From Modestobacter sp. VKM Ac-2977 (GTDB lineage: Bacteria > Actinomycetota > Actinomycetes > Mycobacteriales > Geodermatophilaceae), in NCBI RefSeq assembly GCF_026968045.1, contig NZ_JAPVBQ010000001.1, forward strand, positions 62,001 through 126,000: a DNA stretch of 64,000 bases, in the 5' to 3' direction. How positions within the stretch are numbered: the first letter of the stretch is position 1; every line of letters begins with the position of its first letter. The translations under genes were made by a program, and so were the position numbers. Of this stretch, positions 7,336-16,613 are shown piece after piece. The notes under the pieces are model-generated. The model searched no databases and was not told the DNA's origin. It saw nothing but the letters and a program-made list of their open reading frames with translations.

Positions 7336-9447
7336 ATGCGTCTCCTCTCCCGGCTGCTCGTCCCCCTGGCCGTCGGTGTGCCCGCCGTGCTCCTGACCGC
7401 GGGTCCGGCCCTCGCCGTCGAGCCGTTCCTGCCGACCGAGCAGCTCGTCGACCAGGCCGACGTCCTCGACGCCGGGGAGGAGGCCGCGGTCGAGTCGGCG
7501 CTGCAGGCGCTGGAGGCCGAGGACGGCACCCAGCTCTACGTCGTCTACGTCGACTCCTTCGATGGGATCGACGAGGAGATCTGGGTCGACCGCGCCTTCG
7601 ACCTGGGGCTGGGCGCCAACGACGTGCTGCTCGCCGTCGCCCCCGGTGAGGAGCAGTACGGGTACCAGTCCGGGCCGGGCACCGGCATCGCCAACGAGGC
7701 GGAGCTGGACGAACTGGCCGCCGCAGTGGTGCTGCCGGAGCTGCAGGAAGGCGACTGGGCGGCCGCAGCGGTGTCGCTGGCGGAGGCGCTCCAGGTCGAC
7801 GAGGCCGGCACGGTGGCCGGGGCCGACGGCGGCGGCGACGGCGGTGACGGCGGTGGGGGAGCCCTCGCCGTGCTGGTCGGGATCGCCGTGCTCGGCGGCG
7901 GCGGGTACGCGCTGATGAAGAGCCGGCGGCGCAAGAAGCAGCAGGCCGCCACCGCCCGGGCCGCCGAGGAGCGCGCCGCCGCGGAGGCCGCGGCCCGCGA
8001 CCCGCATCACGGCACCTCCACCGAGCAGCTGACCTTCCGGGCCAGCCAGGAGCTGCTCGACCTCGACGAGGCGGTCAAGACCTCCGAGCTCGACCTCGCC
8101 TACGCCCGCTCGCAGTACGGCGAGCAGTCGGTCGCCGGCTTCCAGGAGGCCCTGGACCGGTCCAAGGCCGAGCTGTCCCAGGCGTTCGCCCTGCGCCAGG
8201 AGCTGGACGACGAGATCCCGGAGGACGAGCCGACCCAGCGCCGGATGCTCACCCAGCTCCTGCAGCTGACCGCGTCCGCCGACGCACGGCTGGCCGAGCA
8301 GGCCGACGCGTACGCGGAGCTGCGTCACCTGCAGGAGTCCGCGCCCGAGGCGCTGGCCGCGCTGACCCCGGCGATCCAGGGGGTCCGGGAGCGGGTCCCG
8401 GCGGCCGAGGCGACCCTGCAGGACCTGCAGCAGCGGTATGCCCGGTCGGCCTGGGCGCCGGTCGCCGACAACGTGACCGAGGCGCGCACCCGGACCGACT
8501 TCGCCGAGCAGGCGGTGGCCTCCGGGCAGACCGAGCTCGACCAGGGCCGGCCCGCCGGGGCGGTCCCGGCGATCCGCGCGGCGGAGGACGCGCTGGCGCA
8601 GAGCCGGACGCTGCTGGACGCGGTGGGCCGGCTGGCCGAGGAGCTGGGCAGCAGCGGCGCGCGCTTCGACGAGGTGCGCGCCGAGACCGAGCGGGACATC
8701 GCCGAGGCCCAGGCGATGCTGGCGCGCGGCGTCGACACCCCGGGGCTGCGGGAGCAGCTGGCCCGCGCCGAGAGCGCGCTGGCCGGCAGCACCGCGGAGC
8801 TGCAGCCGCGCGACGGCGCCCTGCCCGACCCGCTGGCCGTGGTCCGGCGACTGGACGAGGCCGACCTCGCGCTGGAGGCGGCCCTGGAGCCCGCGCGCGA
8901 CGTCCGGCAGCAGCAGGAGCGGGCGGCGGCCCACCTCCAGCAGGCCATGCACGCCGCCGATTCCTCGGTCACCGTCGCCGGTGACTTCATCGCCACCCGG
9001 CGCGGCGCAGTCGGCAGCCCCGCGCGCACCCGCCTCGCCGAGGCCGAACGGCACCTGGACGAGGCCTCCCGGTCCGCCGCCGACGACCCGATCGCCGCGC
9101 TGCGGTCGGCGCAGCGTGCCGACGGCCTGGCCCGGCAGGCGCTGACCGCCGCCCAGCAGGACGTCGAGCAGTACATGGCCGGGGGCCAGGGCGGCCGCCC
9201 TGGCTACGGCGCGGGCCCCCGACGGGGGTACGGCGGCGGGGGCTTCGCCGGTGGCGTCGCCGGCGGCGTGGCCGGCGGCATGCTCGGCAGCATCCTGCTC
9301 GGTGGGCTCGGCGGGGGCTACGGCGGTGGCTTCGGTGGCGGCGGCGACGGCGGCGGCGACTTCGGTGGCGGCGGTGGCTTCGGTGGTGGTGACTTCGGTG
9401 GCGGGGGGAGCTTCGGCGGCGACTTCGGTGGTGGCGGCGACTTCTGA
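7336..9447 (+). CDS. TPM domain membrane protein with coiled-coil and Gly-rich tail
   Basis: A 703-residue secreted or membrane protein. It has a signal peptide (cleavage near A27), then a TPM (YgcG-like) domain at about residues 33-150. A Gly/Asp linker and one membrane segment follow near 175-195, with a basic stop-transfer RRRKKQ. A long charged helical region (about 230-610, likely coiled coil) comes next, and then an almost pure Gly/Phe/Asp tail. The extracellular TPM domain may have phosphatase or assembly roles (related domains occur in Psb27 and TLP18.3), but the bacterial family has no settled function. The ATG at 7336 follows GACGAT by six bases. It is monocistronic, between a strong terminator and the peptide importer operon. 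Confidence 0.88.
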   Translation: MRLLSRLLVPLAVGVPAVLLTAGPALAVEPFLPTEQLVDQADVLDAGEEAAVESALQALEAEDGTQLYVVYVDSFDGIDEEIWVDRAFDLGLGANDVLLAVAPGEEQYGYQSGPGTGIANEAELDELAAAVVLPELQEGDWAAAAVSLAEALQVDEAGTVAGADGGGDGGDGGGGALAVLVGIAVLGGGGYALMKSRRRKKQQAATARAAEERAAAEAAARDPHHGTSTEQLTFRASQELLDLDEAVKTSELDLAYARSQYGEQSVAGFQEALDRSKAELSQAFALRQELDDEIPEDEPTQRRMLTQLLQLTASADARLAEQADAYAELRHLQESAPEALAALTPAIQGVRERVPAAEATLQDLQQRYARSAWAPVADNVTEARTRTDFAEQAVASGQTELDQGRPAGAVPAIRAAEDALAQSRTLLDAVGRLAEELGSSGARFDEVRAETERDIAEAQAMLARGVDTPGLREQLARAESALAGSTAELQPRDGALPDPLAVVRRLDEADLALEAALEPARDVRQQQERAAAHLQQAMHAADSSVTVAGDFIATRRGAVGSPARTRLAEAERHLDEASRSAADDPIAALRSAQRADGLARQALTAAQQDVEQYMAGGQGGRPGYGAGPRRGYGGGGFAGGVAGGVAGGMLGSILLGGLGGGYGGGFGGGGDGGGDFGGGGGFGGGDFGGGGSFGGDFGGGGDF

Positions 9448-9628
9448 CGGCCGGTCACCCGCCGTCCGCCGAGGCGTCGCCCGCGGTCACAACACCATCA
9501 CGCCTCCACCCACCTGTCCCACCTCGTGGGAAGGGTGTGTTAGTCATGCATCTCCAGAAGGCCTTCGGCGGCCGTCGCGGCGCACCGTTGCGCCCACGGG
9601 CCGCCACCCCATGAGATCGAGGTAGCGG

Positions 9629-11266
9629 ATGAACTCCGTGTCCAGGAGTGGCCGGCGTGCGCTGGTCGCCACAGCGGGCATCACGGCGACGGCCCTGGCG
9701 CTGTCGGCGTGCGGCGGCGATGACGGGGACGGCGGCGGTTCCGGCGGCGGCGACTCGCTGATCGTCGGCACCACCGACAAGATCACCACGATCGACCCGG
9801 CCGGTTCGTACGACAACGGCTCGTTCGCCGTGATGAACCAGGTCTACCCGTTCCTGATGAACACCCCGCTGGGCAGCCCCGACGTCGAGCCGGACATCGC
9901 CGAGTCGGCCGAGTTCACCTCGCCCACCGAGTACACGGTGACGCTGAAGGAGGGGCTGACGTTCGCCAACGGCAACGAGCTCACCGCCTCGGACGTCAAG
10001 TTCTCCTTCGACCGGATGGTCGCGATCAACGACGAGAACGGCCCGGCGTCGCTGCTCTACAACCTGGACAGCGTCGAGGCCCCGGACGACACCACCGTGG
10101 TGTTCAACCTGAAGTCGCCCGACGACCAGGTGTTCCCGCAGATCCTCTCCAGCCCGGCCGGCCCGATCGTCGACGAGGACGTCTTCGCCGCCGACGCGCT
10201 GACCACGGACCAGGAGATCGTCGAGGGCAACGCCTTCGCCGGCCCGTACGCGATCACCAACTACGACCAGAACAACCTCGTCTCCTACGAGGCGTTCGAC
10301 GGCTACCAGGGCCTGCTGGGCGCGCCGGAGACCGAGACGGTCAACGTCCGGTACTACGCCGACTCGTCGAACCTGAAGCTCGACGTCCAGGAGGGCAACG
10401 TCGACGTCGCCTTCCGCAGCCTGACGGCGACCGACGTCGAGGACCTGCGCGGCGACGACTCCGTCCAGGTCGTCGACGGCCCGGGCGGGGAGATCCGCTA
10501 CATCACGTTCAACTTCAACACCCAGCCCTACGGCGCGACGACGCCGGAGGCCGACCCGGCCAAGGCCCTCGCCGTCCGGCAGGCCGCGGCGCACCTGATC
10601 GACCGCGAGGAGCTGGCCGAGCAGGTCTACAAGGGCACCTACACACCGCTGTACTCCTTCGTGCCCGAGGGCCTCACCGGCGCCGTCGAGCCGCTGCTGG
10701 AGAAGTACGGCGACGGTTCGGGTGGCCCGGACGTCGAGGCGGCCCGGCAGGTGCTGGAGGCGGCCGGCGTGCAGACGCCGGTGGAGCTGAACCTCCAGTA
10801 CTCCAACGACCACTACGGCCCGTCCTCGGGTGACGAGTACGCGCTGATCAAGGACCAGCTGGAGTCCAGCGGGCTGTTCACGGTCAACCTGCAGACCACC
10901 GAGTGGGTGCAGTACTCCGAGGACCGCGTCGCCGACGTCTACCCGGCCTACCAGCTCGGCTGGTTCCCGGACTACTCCGACGCCGACAACTACCTGACGC
11001 CGTTCTTCCTGACGGAGAACTTCCTGGCCAACCACTACTCCGACCAGGAGGTGAACGACCTGATCCTGCAGCAGGCCACCACCACCGACCCGGCGGAGCG
11101 GCAGGCGCTGATCGAGCAGATCCAGGGCGAGGTCGCCGACGACCTGTCGACGCTGCCCTACCTGCAGGGTGCCCAGGTCGCCGTCACCGGGACCGACGTG
11201 CAGGGCGCCGAGGACACCCTCGACCCGTCCTTCAAGTTCCGCTACGGGGCCCTCAGCAAGGGCTGA
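9629..11266 (+). CDS. oligopeptide-type ABC transporter substrate-binding lipoprotein
   Basis: A 545-residue lipoprotein of the SBP_bac_5 (DppA/OppA) family. The signal sequence ends LALSACGG with the lipidated cysteine at residue 28, then an Asp/Gly-rich linker. Family features include the TIDPAGSYDNGSFAVMNQVY segment, the LTASDVKFSFDRMV motif, and the IDREELAEQVY helix. It binds peptides or similar solutes outside the cell for the two permeases that follow. A GC-rich hairpin (11283-11321) separates it from them and may reduce read-through, so the binding protein is made in excess. The exact substrate cannot be told. Confidence 0.93.
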   Translation: MNSVSRSGRRALVATAGITATALALSACGGDDGDGGGSGGGDSLIVGTTDKITTIDPAGSYDNGSFAVMNQVYPFLMNTPLGSPDVEPDIAESAEFTSPTEYTVTLKEGLTFANGNELTASDVKFSFDRMVAINDENGPASLLYNLDSVEAPDDTTVVFNLKSPDDQVFPQILSSPAGPIVDEDVFAADALTTDQEIVEGNAFAGPYAITNYDQNNLVSYEAFDGYQGLLGAPETETVNVRYYADSSNLKLDVQEGNVDVAFRSLTATDVEDLRGDDSVQVVDGPGGEIRYITFNFNTQPYGATTPEADPAKALAVRQAAAHLIDREELAEQVYKGTYTPLYSFVPEGLTGAVEPLLEKYGDGSGGPDVEAARQVLEAAGVQTPVELNLQYSNDHYGPSSGDEYALIKDQLESSGLFTVNLQTTEWVQYSEDRVADVYPAYQLGWFPDYSDADNYLTPFFLTENFLANHYSDQEVNDLILQQATTTDPAERQALIEQIQGEVADDLSTLPYLQGAQVAVTGTDVQGAEDTLDPSFKFRYGALSKG

Positions 11267-11282
11267 TCGAGCCGGAGCAGAC

Positions 11283-11321
11283 TGCCCCGGGTGACCCGCC
11301 GTCCGCGGGTCGCCCGGGGCA
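11283..11321 (+). terminator. intra-operon attenuating hairpin
   Basis: TGCCCCGGGTGACCCGC and GCGGGTCGCCCGGGGCA form a 17-base stem (one G-T wobble, 5-base loop) between the binding-protein gene and the permeases. This position usually limits downstream expression relative to the binding protein. Confidence 0.7.
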
Positions 11322-11355
11322 CCGGCATGTCCGCCGCCACCTCAGGCTGGGAGAG

Positions 11356-12465
11356 ATGACCACCACCACGACCGAACGCACCGGGAGCACGGCCGACCCC
11401 GCCGGCACCCCCGACCCCGCGCCGCGGCGCCGGCGGAAGGGCAGCGGGGGGCTGGGCAGCTACCTGCTGGTCCGGTTCCTGCTGATCTTCCCGACGATCT
11501 TCATCCTGGTCACGACCGTCTTCTTCCTGATGCGGGCCACCGGTGACCCGATCACCGCTGCGCTCGGCGGGCGACTGCCGGCCGACCAGCTGGCCGAGCG
11601 GATCCGGGAGGCCGGCTACGACCGGCCGCTGTTCACCCAGTACCTCGAGTACCTGGGCAACCTGGTGCAGGGCGACTTCGGCACCACCCTCAGCGACCGG
11701 CGGCCGGTCCTGGAGGTGCTGACCACCTTCGGCATCGCCACGCTGGAGCTGACGGTCTACGCGCTGATCGTGGCGTTCATCGTCGGCATCCCGCTGGGCA
11801 TGCTGGCCGCCTACTCCCGGGACCGTTTCCCCGACGCCGTCCTGCGGGTCTTCGCGATCCTCTGCTACGCGACGCCGGTCTTCTTCGCCGGGCTGCTGCT
11901 CAAGCTGGTCTTCGCCTCCGGGCTGGGCTGGCTGCCGGTGGCCGGCCGGGCCTCCACCGGCACCGAGATCGAGCTGCAGTTCCTGGAGAACCCGACCGGC
12001 TTCTACCTGATCGACGCGTTCCAGACCGGCGACTGGGACGTCATCTCCGACGTCCTGGAGCACGCCGTCCTGCCCGCCATCGCACTCGGCCTGCTGACCG
12101 CCGGGATCTTCCTGCGGCTGGTGCGCACCAACGTGATCGGCACGCTGGGCACCGGTTACGTGGAGGCGGCCCGCTCCCGCGGCGTCGCGGAGTCCCGGCT
12201 GCTGCGCAAGCACGCCTACCGCCCTGCGCTGATCCCGATCATCACCGTCATGGGCCTGCAGATCGCGATCCTGCTCGTCGGCGCCGTGCTCACCGAGACG
12301 ACGTTCGAGTGGAAGGGCCTGGGCTTCCAGCTGGCCCAGTACCTGCAGGCCCGCGACTTCGTGGCCGTGCAGGGCATCGTCGTGCTGCTGGCGGTCATCG
12401 TGGCCGTCACCAACTTCATCGTCGACATCATCGCCGCGCTCATCGACCCCCGGGTGAGGTACTGA
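11356..12465 (+). CDS. peptide ABC transporter permease (DppB-like)
   Basis: A 369-residue inner-membrane protein. After a 40-residue hydrophilic, Thr/Pro-rich leader it has the DppB-type layout: a first membrane segment (YLLVRFLLIFPTIFILV), a periplasmic GDPITAALGG region, then five more segments. The EAA loop reads GTGYVEAARSRGVAESRLL. It pairs with the next gene to form the transmembrane channel. The start at 11356 follows GGGAGAG. The next gene starts two bases after the stop. Confidence 0.93.
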   Translation: MTTTTTERTGSTADPAGTPDPAPRRRRKGSGGLGSYLLVRFLLIFPTIFILVTTVFFLMRATGDPITAALGGRLPADQLAERIREAGYDRPLFTQYLEYLGNLVQGDFGTTLSDRRPVLEVLTTFGIATLELTVYALIVAFIVGIPLGMLAAYSRDRFPDAVLRVFAILCYATPVFFAGLLLKLVFASGLGWLPVAGRASTGTEIELQFLENPTGFYLIDAFQTGDWDVISDVLEHAVLPAIALGLLTAGIFLRLVRTNVIGTLGTGYVEAARSRGVAESRLLRKHAYRPALIPIITVMGLQIAILLVGAVLTETTFEWKGLGFQLAQYLQARDFVAVQGIVVLLAVIVAVTNFIVDIIAALIDPRVRY

Positions 12466-12466
12466 C

Positions 12467-13663
12467 ATGGCCACGGCGACCTCCGTGCCTACCCAGGCCG
12501 GCCCGGCCGGCGAACCCGACGGGACGCCGGCCCGCCGGCGTCGCTCCTGGCGCCGGCTGCCGATCGTCCACCAGCTCGGGCAGAGCGTCGGCCTGCAGCG
12601 CGGCATGCTCGTGGCCGGGCTGGTGTTGATGGGCGTCTTCCTGCTCACTGCGCTGTTCGCGCCGCTGCTCGCGCCCTACGAGTACGGGCAGCTGCGCGAC
12701 GCCGACGGCCTGTTCGGCGCCCAGCAGCCACCGTCGGGCGACCACCTGCTCGGCACCACCGTGGGCGGGTACGACGTGCTGTCCCGGGTGATCTGGGGCT
12801 CCCGGACGGCGCTGTACGTGATCGTCGTCGCCGTCCTGCTGTCCATCGTTGCCGGCGTGCTGCTCGGGCTGGTCTCCGGCTACTTCGGCGGCTGGCTGGA
12901 CCGGGTCCTCGTCGTCATCGCCGACGCGATCTACGCGTTCCCGGCGCTGCTGCTGGCGATCATCGTGGCGATCGTGATCAGCGGCGGGCAGTCCAGCCTG
13001 TGGGGCGGCATCCTGGCCGCGGCCATCTCGATCACGGTGGTCTTCATCCCGCAGTACTTCCGGGTGGTCCGGGCCGAGACGGTGCGGATCAAGTCCGAGG
13101 CGTTCGTCGAGTCCGCCCGGGTCATCGGTGCGAGCAACCGCCGGATCATGCTCCGGCACGTGCTGCGCAACGCCACCCGCACGCTGCCGCTGATCCTCAC
13201 GCTGAACGCGTCCGAGGCGATCCTCACCCTCGCCGGCCTGGGCTTCCTCGGGTTCGGCATCGAGGCCACCGAGGCCGCCGAGTGGGGCTATGACCTGCAG
13301 CAGTCGCTGTCCGACGTGACCAGCGGCATCTGGTGGACCTCGCTGTTCCCCGGCCTGGCGATCGTGCTGGTGGTGCTCGGGCTGACGCTGGTCGGCGAGA
13401 GCCTCAACGACCTCGCCGACCCCCGGCTGCGCACCCGCCGCCGGGTGGCCGACCAGGAGCCTGCGGAGGAGGGCGAGGTCGCCGCCGTCCCCGGTGGCGC
13501 GCTGACCAGGGGGCCGGCGGGCGTCGGTGGCCTGGGGGTCACGGTGGCCGGCGAGCGACCCGGGACGCCGGCCTCGGCCGGTGCCACCGGTGCCGAACCC
13601 GCCGAGGGGCAGGTGGCCGGGCCGGACGTGACCGGCCGGGACGGAGGAGGGACCCGCTCATGA
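12467..13663 (+). CDS. peptide ABC transporter permease (DppC-like)
   Basis: A 398-residue permease of the DppC/OppC type. The N-terminal OppC_N region (GMLVAGLVLMGVFLLTALFA) precedes HLLGTTVGGYDVLSRVIWGS, the family hallmark, and the EAA loop reads SEAFVESARVIGASNRRIM. The last 75 residues are a Gly/Pro/Ala-rich hydrophilic extension not needed for transport in relatives. The stop overlaps the start of the ATPase gene by four bases (ATGA). Confidence 0.93.
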   Translation: MATATSVPTQAGPAGEPDGTPARRRRSWRRLPIVHQLGQSVGLQRGMLVAGLVLMGVFLLTALFAPLLAPYEYGQLRDADGLFGAQQPPSGDHLLGTTVGGYDVLSRVIWGSRTALYVIVVAVLLSIVAGVLLGLVSGYFGGWLDRVLVVIADAIYAFPALLLAIIVAIVISGGQSSLWGGILAAAISITVVFIPQYFRVVRAETVRIKSEAFVESARVIGASNRRIMLRHVLRNATRTLPLILTLNASEAILTLAGLGFLGFGIEATEAAEWGYDLQQSLSDVTSGIWWTSLFPGLAIVLVVLGLTLVGESLNDLADPRLRTRRRVADQEPAEEGEVAAVPGGALTRGPAGVGGLGVTVAGERPGTPASAGATGAEPAEGQVAGPDVTGRDGGGTRS

Positions 13664-15348
13664 GCGTCGTCGACATCAAGGACCTGCAGATCTCCTTCGC
13701 CACCGACGCCGGCACCGTCACCGCGGTGCAGGACGTCACCCTCGCCGTCCAGGCCGGTGAGGTGCTGGCCATCGTGGGGGAGAGCGGCAGCGGCAAGACC
13801 GTCACCGCGCGCAGCATCCTGGGGCTGCTGCCGGAGACCGCGCGAGTGCGCGGTGCGGTGGTGCTGAGCAGCAAGGACGGCACCGACGAGCACGACGTCG
13901 TCCCGCTGTCCGGTGCCAAGCTGCGCGAGGTCCGCGGGCAGGACGCCGCGATGGTGTTCCAGGAGCCCTCGACCTCGCTGAACCCGGTCTACCCGATCGG
14001 CTGGCAGATCGCCGAGGGGCTGCGGGCACACGGCCAGTACAGCAAGAAGGAGGCCCGGGTCAAGGCGATCGACGTGCTGCGCCTGGTCGGCATCCCCGAC
14101 CCCGAGCACCGGGTCGACCACTACCCGCACCAGTTCTCCGGCGGGCAGAAGCAGCGGATCGTCATCGCCCAGGCCCTGGTGCTCGACCCCGGCGTGATCA
14201 TCGCCGACGAGCCGACGACGGCGCTCGACGTCACGGTGCAGGCGGAGATCCTGGAGCTGCTGCGCCGCTGCCGGGACGACTTCGGCGCCGCCATCGTGCT
14301 GATCACGCACAACATGGGCGTGGTCGCCGACCTGGCCGACCGGGTCGCCGTCATGTACCAGGGCCGGATCGTCGAGCAGGCCGACGTGCGGACGCTGTTC
14401 AGCGCACCGAAGGACCCCTACACCCAGCAGCTGCTGGCCGCCGTCCCGCGGCTCGGGCAGGGCGTCGAGCGCACCCAGGAGCGGGCCGTCCGGCGGACGG
14501 CCGGCTGGGAGCGGTCCGCGCCCGTCGTCGAGGCGACGGACCTGCGGATCGTCTACCCCGGCCGGATGCGCCGCCCGGACTTCGTCGCCGTGGACGGCGT
14601 GAGCTTCAGCATCCGGCCGGGTGAGGTGCTCGGTCTGGTCGGCGAGTCCGGCAGCGGGAAGACCACCATCGGGCGGGCGATCGCCGGCCTGACCAAGGTC
14701 AGCGACGGCTCGCTCACGGTGCTGGGCACCGAGATGAACGGGATGAAGGAGCGCACGTTCCGGCCGGTGCGCGAGCGGATCGGGTTCGTCTTCCAGGACC
14801 CGGCGTCCAGCTTCAACCCGCTGCTCACCATTGCCGACGCCGTGGCCGAGCCGCTCGTGGTGCACAAGCGCGCCAAGGACCCGCGCGCGGCCCGGCCGCG
14901 GGTCGACGAGCTGCTGGAGGCGGTGCAGCTGCCGAAGGCGTTCGGCGACCGGTACCCGCACGAGCTCTCCGGTGGGCAGCGGCAGCGGGCCAGCCTGGCC
15001 CGGAGCCTGGCGCTGCAGCCGGAACTGCTCATCGCCGACGAGCCGACCTCCGCGCTGGACGTGTCGGTGCAGGCCCGGGTGCTGGAGCTCTTCGACGAGC
15101 TGCAGCGGGAGCTCGGGTTCGCCGCGCTGTTCATCAGCCACGACCTGGCCGTCGTCGACCTGCTCGCCGACCGGATCGCGGTGCTCTACCGCGGCCAACT
15201 GGTGGAGGAGGGCACGGGAGCCGAGGTGCTGGGCGCGCCGAAGCACCCGTACACGCAGCGGCTGATCGCCTCGCTGCCGGTGCCCGACCCCGACGAGCAG
15301 GCCCGCCGCCGCACCCACTGGAACGCCCTCCGCGCCGCGGACAGCTGA
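13660..15348 (+). CDS. fused double ATPase of the peptide ABC transporter (DppD-DppF type)
   Basis: A 562-residue protein containing two complete ABC ATPase domains. The first has Walker A GESGSGKT at residues 40-47 and Walker B IIADEPTTALD. The second begins near residue 288, with Walker A at about 327-334 and Walker B LIADEPTSALD. FSGGQKQR and LSGGQRQR signatures are both intact, so either site should hydrolyse ATP. Many operons encode these as separate DppD and DppF. It energises import by the two upstream permeases. A 12-base-pair hairpin follows the stop directly. Confidence 0.95.
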   Translation: MSVVDIKDLQISFATDAGTVTAVQDVTLAVQAGEVLAIVGESGSGKTVTARSILGLLPETARVRGAVVLSSKDGTDEHDVVPLSGAKLREVRGQDAAMVFQEPSTSLNPVYPIGWQIAEGLRAHGQYSKKEARVKAIDVLRLVGIPDPEHRVDHYPHQFSGGQKQRIVIAQALVLDPGVIIADEPTTALDVTVQAEILELLRRCRDDFGAAIVLITHNMGVVADLADRVAVMYQGRIVEQADVRTLFSAPKDPYTQQLLAAVPRLGQGVERTQERAVRRTAGWERSAPVVEATDLRIVYPGRMRRPDFVAVDGVSFSIRPGEVLGLVGESGSGKTTIGRAIAGLTKVSDGSLTVLGTEMNGMKERTFRPVRERIGFVFQDPASSFNPLLTIADAVAEPLVVHKRAKDPRAARPRVDELLEAVQLPKAFGDRYPHELSGGQRQRASLARSLALQPELLIADEPTSALDVSVQARVLELFDELQRELGFAALFISHDLAVVDLLADRIAVLYRGQLVEEGTGAEVLGAPKHPYTQRLIASLPVPDPDEQARRRTHWNALRAADS

Positions 15349-15349
15349 C

Positions 15350-15383
15350 CGGAGGGGCCGGAGTCGCGACGCCGGCCCCTCCG
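15350..15383 (+). terminator. operon terminator with GGGGCC / TCGCGA pattern
   Basis: CGGAGGGGCCGG (15350-15361) pairs with CCGGCCCCTCCG (15372-15383); the loop contains TCGCGA. It ends the peptide-importer operon. Arm and loop resemble the hairpin at 16577-16604. Confidence 0.75.
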
Positions 15384-15494
15384 TGCGGCGCCCACGAGCA
15401 CGCAGCTTGCGCCCGGTCGACGGGCAGGTGGCCACCCCGGGAACGGTCTCCGGTCGAGGCCTGATCCCGGGGCCGAGTGGGCACCGGGTCGGGC

Positions 15495-16571
15495 ATGACG
15501 GTGCTCGAGCTGCTGGCCGGTCTCGCCCTGCTCACCGCAGGCGGGGAGCTGCTGGTGCGCGGGGGCTCGGCCCTGGGCCGCGCGGCCGGCATCTCCCCGC
15601 TGGTCATCGGGCTCACCGTGGTCGCCTTCGCCACCGCCGCACCCGAGCTGGCCGTCTCCCTGGGCGCCGCCCTGACCGGTGTGGCCGGGATCGCGGTCGG
15701 CAACGTGGTCGGCAGCAACATCGCCAACGTGCTGCTGGTCGGCGGCATCACCGCGCTCGCCGCGCCGCTGGCCGTGGACCGCAAGCTGCTGCGCGGTGAC
15801 CTGCCGGCGCTCCTGGGCCTGTCGGTCCTGCTGTTCCTGTTCGCCGTGGACGGCACCGTCGCACTGTGGGAGGGGATGCTCCTGGTGGCCCTGGCGGTGG
15901 CGTACCTCAGCTGGAAGGTGGTGGCCGGTCGGCGCGAGGAGGCCCCGGACGCCACCGAGGCCGCACGGCCAGCTCTCCGGCCTCGCACGGTGTTCGCTCC
16001 CGTCGGCATGCTGCTGGGCGGGGTCGCCCTGCTGGTGGTCGGCGCCCGGATGCTGGTCGACGCCGCCACCGCGATCGCCTCCGCGCTGGGGCTCTCCGAC
16101 CTGGTCATCGGGCTCACCGTGGTCGCCGTCGGTACCTCGTTCCCGGAGTTGGTCACCACGGTGGTGGCCGCGGTGCGCGGCCAGCGGGAGATGGCACTGG
16201 GCAACATCGTGGGCAGCAACGTGCTCAACATCGGGGTGGTGCTCGGCCTCACCGCCGTCGTCGCTCCGGGGGGCCTCCCGGTCGACGCCTCCGCACTGCG
16301 CCTCGACCTGCCGGTGATGATCGCCGTCACGCTCGGGTTCGTGCCGCTGCTGCTCACCGGAGCCAAGCTGGTCCGCTGGGAGGGCGGGCTGCTGCTCGCC
16401 TGGTACGCGATCTACCTCGCCGTCCTGGTGCTCCCCGCGGTGGGTTCGGCGGCCGCGCCGGCGTTCACCGCGGTGGCGCAGTGGGGGCTGCTGCCGCTGA
16501 CCACCGTCGGGCTGGCGGTGCTCACCGTCCGGGAGGTCCGGACACGGCGACGGGCCCACGCCACGCCCTGA
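15495..16571 (+). CDS. CaCA family sodium/calcium (or calcium/proton) antiporter
   Basis: A 358-residue membrane protein with the two alpha repeats of the CaCA superfamily. Repeat one is AFATAAPELAVSLGAALTG followed by GNVVGSNIANVLLVGG. Repeat two is AVGTSFPELVTTVVAA followed by GNIVGSNVLNIGVVLG. The paired acidic residues (PE) and GS-N motifs form the ion site, as in E. coli YrbG and archaeal NCX. The first repeat has A-T-A-A where most members have G-T-S-A, a mild variation. The ATG at 15495 is preferred; a GTG at 15477 would add six residues. Confidence 0.93.
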   Translation: MTVLELLAGLALLTAGGELLVRGGSALGRAAGISPLVIGLTVVAFATAAPELAVSLGAALTGVAGIAVGNVVGSNIANVLLVGGITALAAPLAVDRKLLRGDLPALLGLSVLLFLFAVDGTVALWEGMLLVALAVAYLSWKVVAGRREEAPDATEAARPALRPRTVFAPVGMLLGGVALLVVGARMLVDAATAIASALGLSDLVIGLTVVAVGTSFPELVTTVVAAVRGQREMALGNIVGSNVLNIGVVLGLTAVVAPGGLPVDASALRLDLPVMIAVTLGFVPLLLTGAKLVRWEGGLLLAWYAIYLAVLVLPAVGSAAAPAFTAVAQWGLLPLTTVGLAVLTVREVRTRRRAHATP

Positions 16572-16576
16572 CCCGG

Positions 16577-16604
16577 AGGGGCCGAGATCGCGACCTTGGC
16601 CCCT
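16577..16604. terminator. bidirectional terminator hairpin
   Basis: AGGGGCC (16577-16583) pairs with GGCCCCT (16598-16604); the loop holds ATCGCGA. It lies between the converging antiporter and pirin genes and resembles the hairpin at 15350-15383. Confidence 0.65.
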
Positions 16605-16613
16605 GGGGGTTCT

